Shown one piece after another: positions 23,750-31,801 of a stretch of 38,206 nucleotides of DNA (its first letter is position 1; every line of letters begins with the position of its first letter). Made by a program: the position numbers and the translations under genes. The notes under the pieces were generated by a model that was not told where the DNA came from, ran no database searches, and saw only the letters and a list, made by a program, of their open reading frames with translations. Location: contig NZ_SMKO01000084.1 of the NCBI RefSeq assembly GCF_004348685.1, forward strand, positions 1 to 38,206, in the 5' to 3' direction. The stretch is from Nonomuraea deserti (GTDB lineage Bacteria > Actinomycetota > Actinomycetes > Streptosporangiales > Streptosporangiaceae).

Positions 23750-25710
23750 GACGTGGACTCACCGACCGCCTTGCCCGGCCGGGCGTGACGTTCCGCAGGC
23801 TGAAGCCGCTGTCGTGGATCTCGCTCGGCCTCATCGCCGCCGTCGTGCTGGCGGCGGTGCTGGCGCCGCTCATCGCGCCGCACTCGCCGTTCTTCCAGGA
23901 GGCGTCCGGCGGCGGCCCGTCGGCCGAGCACTGGATGGGGCTCGACAGCGCCAATCGCGACATCATGTCCAGGCTCCTGTACGGCGCCCGCTGGTCGCTC
24001 GTCATCGGCCTCGGCGCGACCGGGCTCGCCCTGGTGGCCGGCGCCGCCATCGGCGCCGTCGCGGCCACCTCGCGCAAGGCCGTGGACGAGACGATCATGC
24101 GCCTGCTCGACGTGATCATGGCGTTCCCCGGCATCGCGCTGGCGGCCGTGCTCGTCGCCGTGTTCGGCGGCAGCATCCCCGTCCTGGTCATGGCCATCGC
24201 CTTCCTCTACATGCCGTCCGTGGCCAGGGTCGTACGGGCCAACGTCCTCGCCCAGTACGGCGAGGACTACGTCGCGGCCGAGCGCATCATCGGCGCCCGC
24301 ACCCCGCACATCGTCATCAAGCACGTCGCGATCAACTGCGCGGCGCCGGTGCTGGTGTTCTGCACGGTGATGGTGGCCGACGCGATCGTGTTCGAGGCGT
24401 CGCTGTCGTTCATCGGCGCCGGCGTACGACCGCCGGACCCGTCGTGGGGCAGCGTCATCGCCGACGGCAAGAACCTGGTGCTGCTCGGCGGCTGGTGGGG
24501 CACGGTCTTCCCCGGCCTGCTGATCCTGCTGACCGTGCTCGCCCTGAACATCCTCTCCGAAGGCGTCTCCGACGCCTGGGCCGCACCCGCCGCCCGCAAG
24601 GCGCCGGTCAGGAAGGAGGAGGACGCCTTCGAGCGGGCCCAGCCGGGCTCCGGCGAGGTCGTCGAGCTGCCCGGGCTGGCCGAGGCCGCGCGCCGGCTGG
24701 CCGAACGCGCCCGCCCGCTGCCCCAGGGGCCGCCCGTCCTCACGGTGGAACGGCTGCGCATCGGGTTCGCCGAAGGAGTGGACATCGTCGACGGCATCGG
24801 CTTCGAGGTGCGTCCCGGCGAGGTGCTCGGCCTGGTGGGCGAGTCGGGCTGCGGCAAGTCACTGACCGCGCTGACCATCATGGGCCTGCAGCCCCGCGAC
24901 GCCCGCGTCAGCGGCCACGTGCGCTTCGACCAGCGGGAGCTGCTCTCGCTGCCGCGCCGCGCCCGCCGCCGGCTGCTCGGGCACGAGATGGCGATGATCT
25001 ACCAGGACGCGCTGTCCTCGCTCAACCCCGCCATGACCATCAACGCCCAGCTCAAGCAGCTCACCCGCCGCGGCGGCCGGCGCACCCCCGCCGAGCTGCT
25101 CGAACTCGTCGGCCTCGACGCCCGCCGCACCCTGTCGTCCTACCCGCACGAGCTGTCGGGCGGTCAGCGGCAGCGGGTGCTGATCGCGATGGCGCTGTCG
25201 CGCGAACCCAAGCTGATCGTCGCCGACGAGCCCACCACCGCGCTCGACGTGACCGTCCAGGCGCAGGTCATCGAGCTGCTGCTGAAGCTGCGCGAGGAGC
25301 TCGGGTTCGCGCTGATCCTCGTCTCGCACGACCTCGCGCTGGTCGCCGACGTCACCGACCGCGTGGTCGTCATGTACGGCGGCCAGATCGTCGAGACCGG
25401 CGCCACGCCCTCCCTAGTCGGCGCGCCCGCCCACCACTACGCCCGCGGCCTGCTCGGCTCGGTGCTGTCGCTGGAGGCCGGGGCCGAGCGGCTCACGCAG
25501 ATCCGCGGCGTCGTGCCCGCCCCCGCCGACTTCCCCGACGGCTGCCGGTTCGCCGACCGGTGCCCGATGGCCACCGACGTGTGCCGTACCGAGGCCCCCG
25601 TCCTGCGGGGCCCGCTCAACGGGGAAGCCACGCACGCGGTGGCCTGCCACCACCCGGTGGCCGCCGGAGCGGACCCGAACCGCGAGACGAGGAGTGAGCA
25701 GCGTGCTTGA
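23746..25710 (+). CDS. Fused DppC-type permease and DppD-type ATPase
   Basis: 654 residues. Residues 1-282 are a DppC/OppC permease with membrane helices and the coupling loop YGEDYVAAERIIGARTPHIV (171-190). A charged linker (283-328) leads into an ABC ATPase (about 330-654) with Walker A GESGCGKS (365-372), signature LSGGQRQ, Walker B LIVADEP and the Oppd/F C-terminal Cys motif (GCRFADRCPMATDVC). The frame is continuous and the linker is hydrophilic, so this is a true fusion, an arrangement also known in other actinobacteria. It fixes the permease to one ATPase at 1:1. The start overlaps the preceding stop (ATGA). Confidence 0.93.
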   Translation: MRRGLTDRLARPGVTFRRLKPLSWISLGLIAAVVLAAVLAPLIAPHSPFFQEASGGGPSAEHWMGLDSANRDIMSRLLYGARWSLVIGLGATGLALVAGAAIGAVAATSRKAVDETIMRLLDVIMAFPGIALAAVLVAVFGGSIPVLVMAIAFLYMPSVARVVRANVLAQYGEDYVAAERIIGARTPHIVIKHVAINCAAPVLVFCTVMVADAIVFEASLSFIGAGVRPPDPSWGSVIADGKNLVLLGGWWGTVFPGLLILLTVLALNILSEGVSDAWAAPAARKAPVRKEEDAFERAQPGSGEVVELPGLAEAARRLAERARPLPQGPPVLTVERLRIGFAEGVDIVDGIGFEVRPGEVLGLVGESGCGKSLTALTIMGLQPRDARVSGHVRFDQRELLSLPRRARRRLLGHEMAMIYQDALSSLNPAMTINAQLKQLTRRGGRRTPAELLELVGLDARRTLSSYPHELSGGQRQRVLIAMALSREPKLIVADEPTTALDVTVQAQVIELLLKLREELGFALILVSHDLALVADVTDRVVVMYGGQIVETGATPSLVGAPAHHYARGLLGSVLSLEAGAERLTQIRGVVPAPADFPDGCRFADRCPMATDVCRTEAPVLRGPLNGEATHAVACHHPVAAGADPNRETRSEQRA

Positions 25711-26692
25711 GCTCGACGACGTGCACGTCGTGCACAAGGCCCGCTCCGGCGGCCTCTTCAAGCGGGACCGCGTCTACGCCCTGACCGGCGCGAACCTCAC
25801 CGTCGCCGCCGGCGAGACCGTCGGCATCGTCGGCGAGTCGGGATGCGGGAAGTCGACGCTGGCCAAGGTGCTGGTCGGCCTGCAGCGGCCGACCTCCGGC
25901 ACCGTGACCTTCCGTGGCGAGGAGCTGTGGGGGCTCAAGGAGGCGGAACGGCGCGCGCTCGTCGGGTCGAGCGTCGGCATGATCTTCCAGGACCCGTCCA
26001 CGGCGCTCAACCGGCGCCTGCCCGTCCGGCAGGTGCTGCGCGACCCGCTCAACGTGCACCGCCGCGGCACGCCCGCCCAGCGCGAGGCCCGCGTACGCGA
26101 GCTGATCGACCTGGTCGGGCTGCCGTCCAGCGCCGCCGACGCGCTGCCCGGCCAGCTGTCCGGCGGGCAGCGCCAGCGCGTGGCCGTGGCCAGGGCGCTC
26201 GCGCTCGAACCCGACCTGGTCGTGGCCGACGAGCCCACCAGCGCGCTCGACGTGTCCGTCCGCGCCCAGATCCTCAACCTGCTGCTCGACCTGAAGGAAC
26301 GGCTCGGGCTGGCCCTGGTGTTCGTCTCGCACGACATCCAGACCGTACGCAGGATGAGCGACCGCGTCGTCACCATGTACCTGGGCCGGATCGTCGAGCA
26401 GACACCCGCGCAGGCCGTGCCGCTGAGCGCCCGGCACCCGTACACGCGGGCGCTGTTCTCCGCCACCCCCGGGCTGATCTCGCCGATCAACCCGATCCCG
26501 CTCGTGGGCGCCGTCCCCTCGGCCACCAGGCCGCCGAGCGGCTGCCCGTTCCGCACGCGGTGCTGGCGGGCGGACGACGCCTGCGCGGCGGAGATGCCCG
26601 CGGCGCAGACGGACGACGACCATCTGTTCCACTGCCACCACCCGGTGGCGGCAGGAGCGACCGACCTCGAACTGATCCAGGAGCGCCCATGA
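25694..26692 (+). CDS. ABC transporter ATPase, DppF/OppF type
   Basis: 332 residues from GTG 25694 (GACGAGGA just upstream), overlapping the fusion gene by 17 bases; GTG 25703 is an alternative. Walker A GESGCGKS (47-54), signature LSGGQRQ, Walker B LVVADEP and the C-terminal GCPFRTRCWRADDAC motif are present. It forms the ATPase heterodimer with the C-terminal half of the fused protein. Confidence 0.93.
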   Translation: MSSVLELDDVHVVHKARSGGLFKRDRVYALTGANLTVAAGETVGIVGESGCGKSTLAKVLVGLQRPTSGTVTFRGEELWGLKEAERRALVGSSVGMIFQDPSTALNRRLPVRQVLRDPLNVHRRGTPAQREARVRELIDLVGLPSSAADALPGQLSGGQRQRVAVARALALEPDLVVADEPTSALDVSVRAQILNLLLDLKERLGLALVFVSHDIQTVRRMSDRVVTMYLGRIVEQTPAQAVPLSARHPYTRALFSATPGLISPINPIPLVGAVPSATRPPSGCPFRTRCWRADDACAAEMPAAQTDDDHLFHCHHPVAAGATDLELIQERP

Positions 26693-27594
26693 GGCTGACC
26701 GGAGTGATCCCCCCGGTGTGCACCCCTTTGACCCCCGATCACCAGGTGGACACCGCGTCGCTCACCCGGCTGGTCGACCACTTGCTGGCCGGGGGCGTGG
26801 ACGCGCTGTTCGTCCTGGGCTCCTCGTCGGAGGTGGCGTACCTGACGGACACGCAGCGGCGGGTGGTGCTGGACACCGTGGTCGGGCACGCGGGCGGTCA
26901 GGTGCCGGTGCTGGCCGGGGTGATCGACATGACGACGCCGCGGGTGCTCGAACACGCCCGCGTCGCGCGCGAGGCCGGAGTGTCGGGGCTGGTGGCGACC
27001 GCGCCCTTCTACACGCGCACCCACCCCGACGAGATCCGCACGCATTTCCGGACGATCGCCGCGCTGGGCGGGCTGCCGGTCTACGCCTATGACCTGCCCG
27101 TGTCGGTGCACACCAAGCTGAGCGCCGGTCTGGTGCTCGAACTGGCCGCGGAGGGCGCGCTGGCCGGGGTCAAGGACTCGAGCGGCGACGACGGCGGCCT
27201 GCGCGAGGTCATCTTGGGCCGCGCGGCGCCGTTCAGCGTGCTGACCGGGTCGGAGGTGACCGTGGACTCGGCCCTCTGGATGGGCGCCGACGGCGTGGTG
27301 CCCGGGCTGGGCAACGTCGACCCGCACGGCTACGCCGAGCTCTACCGTTGCGCCTCCCGCGGCGACTGGGAGGCAGCCAGGGCCGAGCAGGAGCGCCTGG
27401 CGAGGCTGTTCGAGATCGTCCGCGTCGGCGGTTCGCGCATGGGCGGCAGCTCGTCCGGCCTCGGGGCGTTCAAGGCCGCGCTGCATCTGCGCGGCGTCAT
27501 CGACTGCCCGGTCACCGCGCTCCCGCAGACCCCGCTCAACGACGACGAGACCGGCAGGATCGGCAAGCTCCTGGCCGCCGCCGGCCTGCTCTAG
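26689..27594 (+). CDS. Dihydrodipicolinate synthase / N-acetylneuraminate lyase family aldolase
   Basis: 301 residues, a class I aldolase TIM barrel. Schiff-base Lys162 (GVKDSSGD), Tyr134 (VYAYDLP) and the GSSSEVAYLT loop (44-53, in place of the GTTGE of true DapA) are visible. Family members cleave or form C-C bonds with pyruvate or a related keto acid; substrates include sialic acid, keto-deoxy sugar acids and hydroxyproline products. The SSSE loop and operon context argue against the lysine-pathway enzyme. It overlaps the ATPase stop (ATGA) and is the last operon gene, presumably degrading the imported ligand, with the FadR-type regulator sensing a substrate or product. Confidence 0.9.
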   Translation: MRLTGVIPPVCTPLTPDHQVDTASLTRLVDHLLAGGVDALFVLGSSSEVAYLTDTQRRVVLDTVVGHAGGQVPVLAGVIDMTTPRVLEHARVAREAGVSGLVATAPFYTRTHPDEIRTHFRTIAALGGLPVYAYDLPVSVHTKLSAGLVLELAAEGALAGVKDSSGDDGGLREVILGRAAPFSVLTGSEVTVDSALWMGADGVVPGLGNVDPHGYAELYRCASRGDWEAARAEQERLARLFEIVRVGGSRMGGSSSGLGAFKAALHLRGVIDCPVTALPQTPLNDDETGRIGKLLAAAGLL

Positions 27595-27620
27595 CCCTGG
27601 TCGGACGGCCGGTCAGCCAG

Positions 27621-27672
27621 GCTGGTCAGACCGGCTGGTCAGACCGGCTGGTCAGACCGGCTGGTCAGACCG
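27621..27672. repeat. 13-bp tandem repeat running into the DUF1876 stop codon
   Basis: Four perfect units of GCTGGTCAGACCG (27621-27672), preceded by a degenerate copy. The last unit contains the stop codon of the convergent DUF1876 gene (27665-27667). It occupies most of the gap between two convergent genes. Confidence 0.9.
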
Positions 27673-27922
27673 GGCTGGACAGCTGGGCGACGTCCTCCGC
27701 GCCGTCCTGGATGAGCTTCGCCGAGAGGTCGGACAACGCCCGACCGACGGCCAGCTCGTCCCCGATCCCGGGTACGGGCCGGTCGACGGGATTGCGCCGG
27801 GCGCGCGCCACGCTCTCGTGCCGCTTGCCGTCCGGGGTGAACAGGACCGCCGTGGCCGTGGTCACGGCGTCCTCGTCGTCCTCATGGATCCAGATCTGCA
27901 CGTTCCACTGCTTGTCGTCCAT
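27665..27922 (-). CDS. DUF1876 protein
   Basis: 85 residues from ATG 27922, which is spaced correctly from GGGAGG; GTG 27931 is too close to it. The sequence (DKQWNVQIWIHEDDEDAVTT, with GIGDELAVGRALSDLSAKLI) matches the actinobacterial DUF1876 family of small soluble proteins, probably double-stranded-RNA-binding-like in fold and without known function. It follows the catalase gene on the same strand after 60 bases. Confidence 0.85.
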   Translation of the reverse strand: MDDKQWNVQIWIHEDDEDAVTTATAVLFTPDGKRHESVARARRNPVDRPVPGIGDELAVGRALSDLSAKLIQDGAEDVAQLSSPV

Positions 27923-27982
27923 CGTGTGCACCTCCCCTAGCTCCGAGCCTCCACCCTGGAGGCCCGGACGTAAAGCGCCAGG

Positions 27983-29647
27983 TCAGCTCCCCGCGTGCGC
28001 GGCGCGGTCGTTCGGCACGCAGTGCGTCATCTTCAGACCCTCGACGTCGCGGGGGCCGTTCCTGCCCAGCTTGGCCAGCCGGTCGCGGTCCTCCTCGGTG
28101 AGGTCCTGGCTCTTCAGCGGCTCCAGCTGCGCCACGTCGTCGGGGCTGATGCCCAGCCCTTCGCCGACGCGCAGCCCGAGCTCGTCCTCGGCGAGCAGGA
28201 AGTGCCAGACCATGCGCTCCTGGATGCGCCGGTCGCACTGCCGCAGCGCGGAGACGAGATTGTGCACGAGGTCGTCGCGCTCCCACTGCTCCATGAGTAG
28301 GTAACGCTGTCCCGGCTGGACGTAGTCGTTGGCGCGCGGGATGCGCTTGCGGGTGAGCCTCCCGCTGACCTCGGGGCCGACCTCGTCAGGATGCGGGTAC
28401 TCGGCCTCGCGCAGGCCGCCGCGCAGCGACGGCTCGTAGTTGATGTGCGGGTCCTCGCCCCCGGTGTCGACGAAGTACGTCATCAGTCCGTCGCGCTGGT
28501 TGGTGCGGATGGCGGCGTTCCTGGCCTGGTTGACCGGCAGCTGCAGGTAGTTGGGCCCGACACGGTAGCGCTGGGTGTCGCTGTAGGAGAACGTCCGGCC
28601 GATGAGCATCTTGTCGTCGGAGAAGTCCAGCCCGTCCACCAGCACGCCGGTGCCGAACGCGGCCTGCTCGTTCTCGGCGAACTGGTTGTCCACGTTCCTG
28701 TCGAGCACCAGCCGCCCGACCGGCAGCGCGGGGAACTCGTTCTCCGGCCACACCTTGGTGTCGTCCAGCGGGTCGAAGTCGAGCTCGGGATGCTCGTCGT
28801 CGCTCATCAGCTGGACCAGCAGCTCCCATTCCGGGTGATCGCCGCGCTCGATGGCGTCGTGCAGGTCCCTGGTGGCATGCCCCAGGTCGTTGCCCTGGAT
28901 GACCGCGGCGTCGGCCTCGGTCATGCTGCGCACGCCCTGCTTGGGCATCCAGTGGTACTTCACCAGGAACGACTCGCCCTGCCGGTTGACCCACCTGTAC
29001 GTGTTCACGCCGAACCCCTGCATGTGCCGGTAGTCGGCGGGGATGCCGCGCGGGCTGAACAGGTTGACCAGCATGTGCAGGCTCTCGGGCGTCTGCGACA
29101 TGAAGTCGAAGATGCGGTTGGGATCCTGCCGGAACGTGACCGGGTCGGGCTTCAGCGAGTGGATCACGTCGGGGAACTTGATGGCGTCCCTGATGAAGAA
29201 GACCGCCAGGTTGTTGCCGACGAGGTCCCAGTTGCCGTCCTCGGTGTAGAACTTGATCGCGAAACCGCGCGGGTCACGGGCGGTCTCCGCGGAGTCCCGG
29301 CCGCCGATCACGGTGGAGAAGCGCAGGGCGACGTCGGTGCGCTTGCCCGCCTCCTGGAAGAGCTTGGCCCTGGTGAACCGGCTGATCGGCTCGTCGCCGA
29401 GCTTGCCGTACGCCTCGAAGAAGCCATAGCTGGTCGTGCCCCTGGCGTGCACCACGCGCTCGGGAATGCGCTCCCGGTCGAAGTGGCTGATCTTCTCCAG
29501 GAACTGGTAGTTCTCCAGCGTCGCGGGGCCGCGCGGGCCGATCGTCCGCTGGTTCTGGTTGTCGTATACCGGGTGTCCCTGCCGGTTGGTGAGCACCTCG
29601 CGCTCGTCGTTCGGCCCGGAACCCATGCCGGAAACATCAGTCATCAT
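27983..29647 (-). CDS. Monofunctional heme catalase
   Basis: 554 residues from ATG 29647, after GGAAGGAACG. It dismutates hydrogen peroxide to water and oxygen. Catalytic His67 (RVVHARGTTSYG), the distal Asn in DLVGNNLAVFF, and the proximal heme-Tyr region FSYSDTQRYRVG are present. The C-terminal extension beyond the core is of medium length, not the large-subunit type. It lies 107 bases downstream of the BlaI-type repressor on the same strand, so it may belong to that repressor's unit. Confidence 0.95.
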   Translation of the reverse strand: MMTDVSGMGSGPNDEREVLTNRQGHPVYDNQNQRTIGPRGPATLENYQFLEKISHFDRERIPERVVHARGTTSYGFFEAYGKLGDEPISRFTRAKLFQEAGKRTDVALRFSTVIGGRDSAETARDPRGFAIKFYTEDGNWDLVGNNLAVFFIRDAIKFPDVIHSLKPDPVTFRQDPNRIFDFMSQTPESLHMLVNLFSPRGIPADYRHMQGFGVNTYRWVNRQGESFLVKYHWMPKQGVRSMTEADAAVIQGNDLGHATRDLHDAIERGDHPEWELLVQLMSDDEHPELDFDPLDDTKVWPENEFPALPVGRLVLDRNVDNQFAENEQAAFGTGVLVDGLDFSDDKMLIGRTFSYSDTQRYRVGPNYLQLPVNQARNAAIRTNQRDGLMTYFVDTGGEDPHINYEPSLRGGLREAEYPHPDEVGPEVSGRLTRKRIPRANDYVQPGQRYLLMEQWERDDLVHNLVSALRQCDRRIQERMVWHFLLAEDELGLRVGEGLGISPDDVAQLEPLKSQDLTEEDRDRLAKLGRNGPRDVEGLKMTHCVPNDRAAHAGS

Positions 29648-29754
29648 CGTTCCTTCCCCGGACGAGTTCTCCCCGCCTGCCCCCAAGCCCGTAGCGGAAA
29701 CAGGGAAAGGAATGGTCGATGGCGCGGGCGCCCGATCCTGCCCGGGGCTGCTCG

Positions 29755-30129
29755 CTAGGCCCGGTGACCCTTGGGGGGATAGACCCGCAGCGCGGCCTCC
29801 AGCGCGGTGGCCTCCTCGGGCGTGAGCCGCTCCAGGAAGTGGACCAGGGTGGCGGCCTGGTTGCCGCTGGTGGCCAGCGCGTGCCGCATCAGCTCCGCGG
29901 TGTAGGCCTCTTTGGTGAAGATCGGCTCGTAGACGTACGCCCGGCCGACCGGCTCGCGCTTGAGCAGGCCCTTGGTGTGCAGCTTGTCCATCACGGTCAT
30001 GACCGTGGTGTAGGCGATCTCGCGCTCCTGGCGGAGGTCTTCGAGAACGTCACGGACGGAGGCGGGCCGGCGGTAGGACCACATCCTGTTCATGATCGTG
30101 GACTCGAGCTCTCCCAGCGGGCGCTTCAT
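29755..30129 (-). CDS. BlaI/MecI/CopY-family repressor
   Basis: 124 residues counted from ATG 30129. The winged helix is clear (LGELESTIMNRMWSYRRPAS then YTTVMTVMDKLHTKGLLKRE), followed by the dimerisation helices. An ATG three codons upstream (30138) is possible, but on the minus strand TAGCAT ends 7 bases before ATG 30129, which would make the mRNA leaderless from that codon. Relatives repress genes until a partner protease or signal removes them. No M56/BlaR-type protease gene is in the window. The likely operator is at 30159-30172. Catalase, next on the same strand, is a candidate target. Confidence 0.9.
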   Translation of the reverse strand: MKRPLGELESTIMNRMWSYRRPASVRDVLEDLRQEREIAYTTVMTVMDKLHTKGLLKREPVGRAYVYEPIFTKEAYTAELMRHALATSGNQAATLVHFLERLTPEEATALEAALRVYPPKGHRA

Positions 30130-30158
30130 GGACGCCATGCTACGGGCTGTCGTGCGAA

Positions 30159-30172
30159 GTCAACCGTTTGAC
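30159..30172. promoter_or_regulatory. Inverted repeat at the BlaI-type repressor promoter
   Basis: GTCAA-N4-TTGAC, perfect arms, 30 bases upstream of the repressor start and overlapping the leftward -35 region (TTGACT, minus strand). This suits autorepression. Confidence 0.45.
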
Positions 30173-30194
30173 AACCAGCAGCGAGGCGGCGTGA

Positions 30195-31163
30195 TCACCT
30201 GCTCACGCCGTCGGCGGGCCGCCGTAGCAGGCTCAGGTCGGCCCGCCGCGGCAGGCTCTCCCAGTCACCCTGCGAGGTCACGGCGAACGCCCCCGCCGCG
30301 CACGCCGTGCTGAGCCGCTGCGCGGGCTCCGCCCCGGCCAGCCAGTCCGCCAGCCAGCCCGCCGCGAACGCGTCGCCGGCCCCCACGGGGTCGACCTCGG
30401 TCACGGTGTAGGGCTCCGCCCTCCGTTCGACGCCGTCGGACAACTCCATGGCGCCCTCGGCCCCGAACTTGATCAGCACGTGCCGCGGCCCCAGCTTCGC
30501 CAGCGCCCCGGCCAGCTCGGTGGCGCCTTCGACGTCGGCGATCAGCCGGCCCTCGGCCTCGGTCGCGAACAGCACGTCCACGTCGCCGACCGTCTCGCGC
30601 AGCCACGCCCCCGCCTCGGCGGGCGTCCACAGTGCCCTGCGGTAGTTGACGTCGAGCGAGACGAGCACCCCCGCGGCCCGGGCCTCGGCGATCGCGTGGC
30701 GTACGGCCTCCCGTGCCGAGCCGGAGAGCGCCGGCGTGATCGCGGAGACGTGCAGCACGCGGGCGGAACGGATGAGCTCCGGGTCGAGGTCGGCGGCGCA
30801 CAACCGCGAGCCCGCGCTGTCCTTGCGGTAGTAGCGCACGTCGATGAGGTCGGCCGTGCGCCTGCCCTTGATCATCAGCCCGGTCGGCGCGTCGGGGTCG
30901 GCGATGGCCCGCACGTCCACGCCCTCGCCCTGCAGGGTCGAGCGGATCAGGTCGCCGAACTCGTCGGCGCCCACCCTGCCGACCCAGGCTGCGCCGTGGC
31001 CGAGCCGGGCGACGCCGATCGCGACGTTCGACTCGGCGCCGCCCAGACCCAGGTCGAAGTCGCGGGCGAAGCGCATCGGCCCCGTGCGGCGGGCGGCGAA
31101 CAGCGCCATGGTCTCGCCGAAGGTCACCAGTTCGGTCGTCGGCCCAGTCGTCGGCCCGGTCAT
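30195..31163 (-). CDS. PfkB-family sugar kinase, probably 2-keto-3-deoxygluconate kinase
   Basis: 322 residues from ATG 31163, where ATGA overlaps the IclR stop. The PfkB fold shows GGAESNVAIGVARLG (near 40), DVRYYRKDSAGSRL, typical of KDG kinases that recognise an acid substrate, and the catalytic DPVGAGDAFAAG near the C-terminus. The product would be 2-keto-3-deoxy-6-phosphogluconate. No KDPG aldolase or dehydratase gene lies beside it; the DHDPS/NAL-family lyase at 26689 is a distant candidate partner. The N-terminus repeats TGPT, encoded by a short direct repeat. Confidence 0.87.
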   Translation of the reverse strand: MTGPTTGPTTELVTFGETMALFAARRTGPMRFARDFDLGLGGAESNVAIGVARLGHGAAWVGRVGADEFGDLIRSTLQGEGVDVRAIADPDAPTGLMIKGRRTADLIDVRYYRKDSAGSRLCAADLDPELIRSARVLHVSAITPALSGSAREAVRHAIAEARAAGVLVSLDVNYRRALWTPAEAGAWLRETVGDVDVLFATEAEGRLIADVEGATELAGALAKLGPRHVLIKFGAEGAMELSDGVERRAEPYTVTEVDPVGAGDAFAAGWLADWLAGAEPAQRLSTACAAGAFAVTSQGDWESLPRRADLSLLRRPADGVSR

Positions 31164-31741
31164 TGGCACTGGCTACCCAGCTTTCTCGAGATCCGCACCG
31201 CCGCCCCCGCCACCAGCGGCCCCAGCTCGCGCACCCGCGCGGCGGTGATCCGCGAGGTGAGCCCGGAGACGGAGATGGCGGCGGCGACCGCGTCGTGGTG
31301 GTTGAAGATCGGCGCCGCGACGCAGCGCACCTCGGGCTCGTTCTCGCGGTCGTCGACCGCGTAGCCGCGGCGCATGGTGTGGGCCAGGTCGGCGCGGAGC
31401 CGTTCGGGGTCGACGATCGTGTGTCTGGTGTCGCGCACTTCGGTCATCAGCCGATGCGACTCCTCCGCCGCGACCGCCCGCAGGTCGAGCGTGGCCAGGT
31501 AGGACTGGCCGAGCCGCAGCGTGCCGTGGCCCAGCCGGTAGGCGCCCGTCCTACGGTCGCGGTCGAGCAGCCTGGCCTCGACGAGCGGCGCGGCCAGCCG
31601 CAGCACCGTGCTCTTGGGCAGGCCGACGGCCTCGGCCAGCTGCGTGAGCGACAGCCCCGAGTGCTCGCGGACGTGCTCCAGCACGGCCAGCGCACGTCTG
31701 AGCGAGGCGGACTGGTTGCGTTCCGGCACGTGGGCCAACAT
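31160..31741 (-). CDS. IclR-family regulator with an internally deleted ligand domain
   Basis: 193 residues from ATG 31741 (AGGTGG 10 bases upstream); the family is usually about 250. The N-terminal winged helix is complete (SLRRALAVLEHVREHSGLSL then AVGLPKSTVLRL). In the effector domain, VRDT (residues 102-105) joins directly to RHTIVDPERLRADLAHTMRR. The normally intervening 50-60 residues (the beta strands with HLAVLDG..YxDKVE and the RxGxRxPLHxTAxGKAL loop) are missing. The frame is intact across the junction near position 31427. The protein may bind DNA without responding to ligand. It is translationally coupled to the kinase gene and preceded by a 17-base palindrome. Confidence 0.85.
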   Translation of the reverse strand: MLAHVPERNQSASLRRALAVLEHVREHSGLSLTQLAEAVGLPKSTVLRLAAPLVEARLLDRDRRTGAYRLGHGTLRLGQSYLATLDLRAVAAEESHRLMTEVRDTRHTIVDPERLRADLAHTMRRGYAVDDRENEPEVRCVAAPIFNHHDAVAAAISVSGLTSRITAARVRELGPLVAGAAVRISRKLGSQCQ

Positions 31742-31769
31742 ACCGACAGAACCACCTTTGCAGCACATT

Positions 31770-31786
31770 GTTCTGCAGTGCAGAAC
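31770..31786. promoter_or_regulatory. 17-base palindrome upstream of the IclR gene
   Basis: GTTCTGCA-G-TGCAGAAC, perfect 8-base arms, 29 bases upstream of the IclR start. Its form is that of an IclR-type operator, so autoregulation of the IclR-kinase operon is likely. Confidence 0.6.
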
Positions 31787-31801
31787 GGGTGGGGAACGAC
31801 G

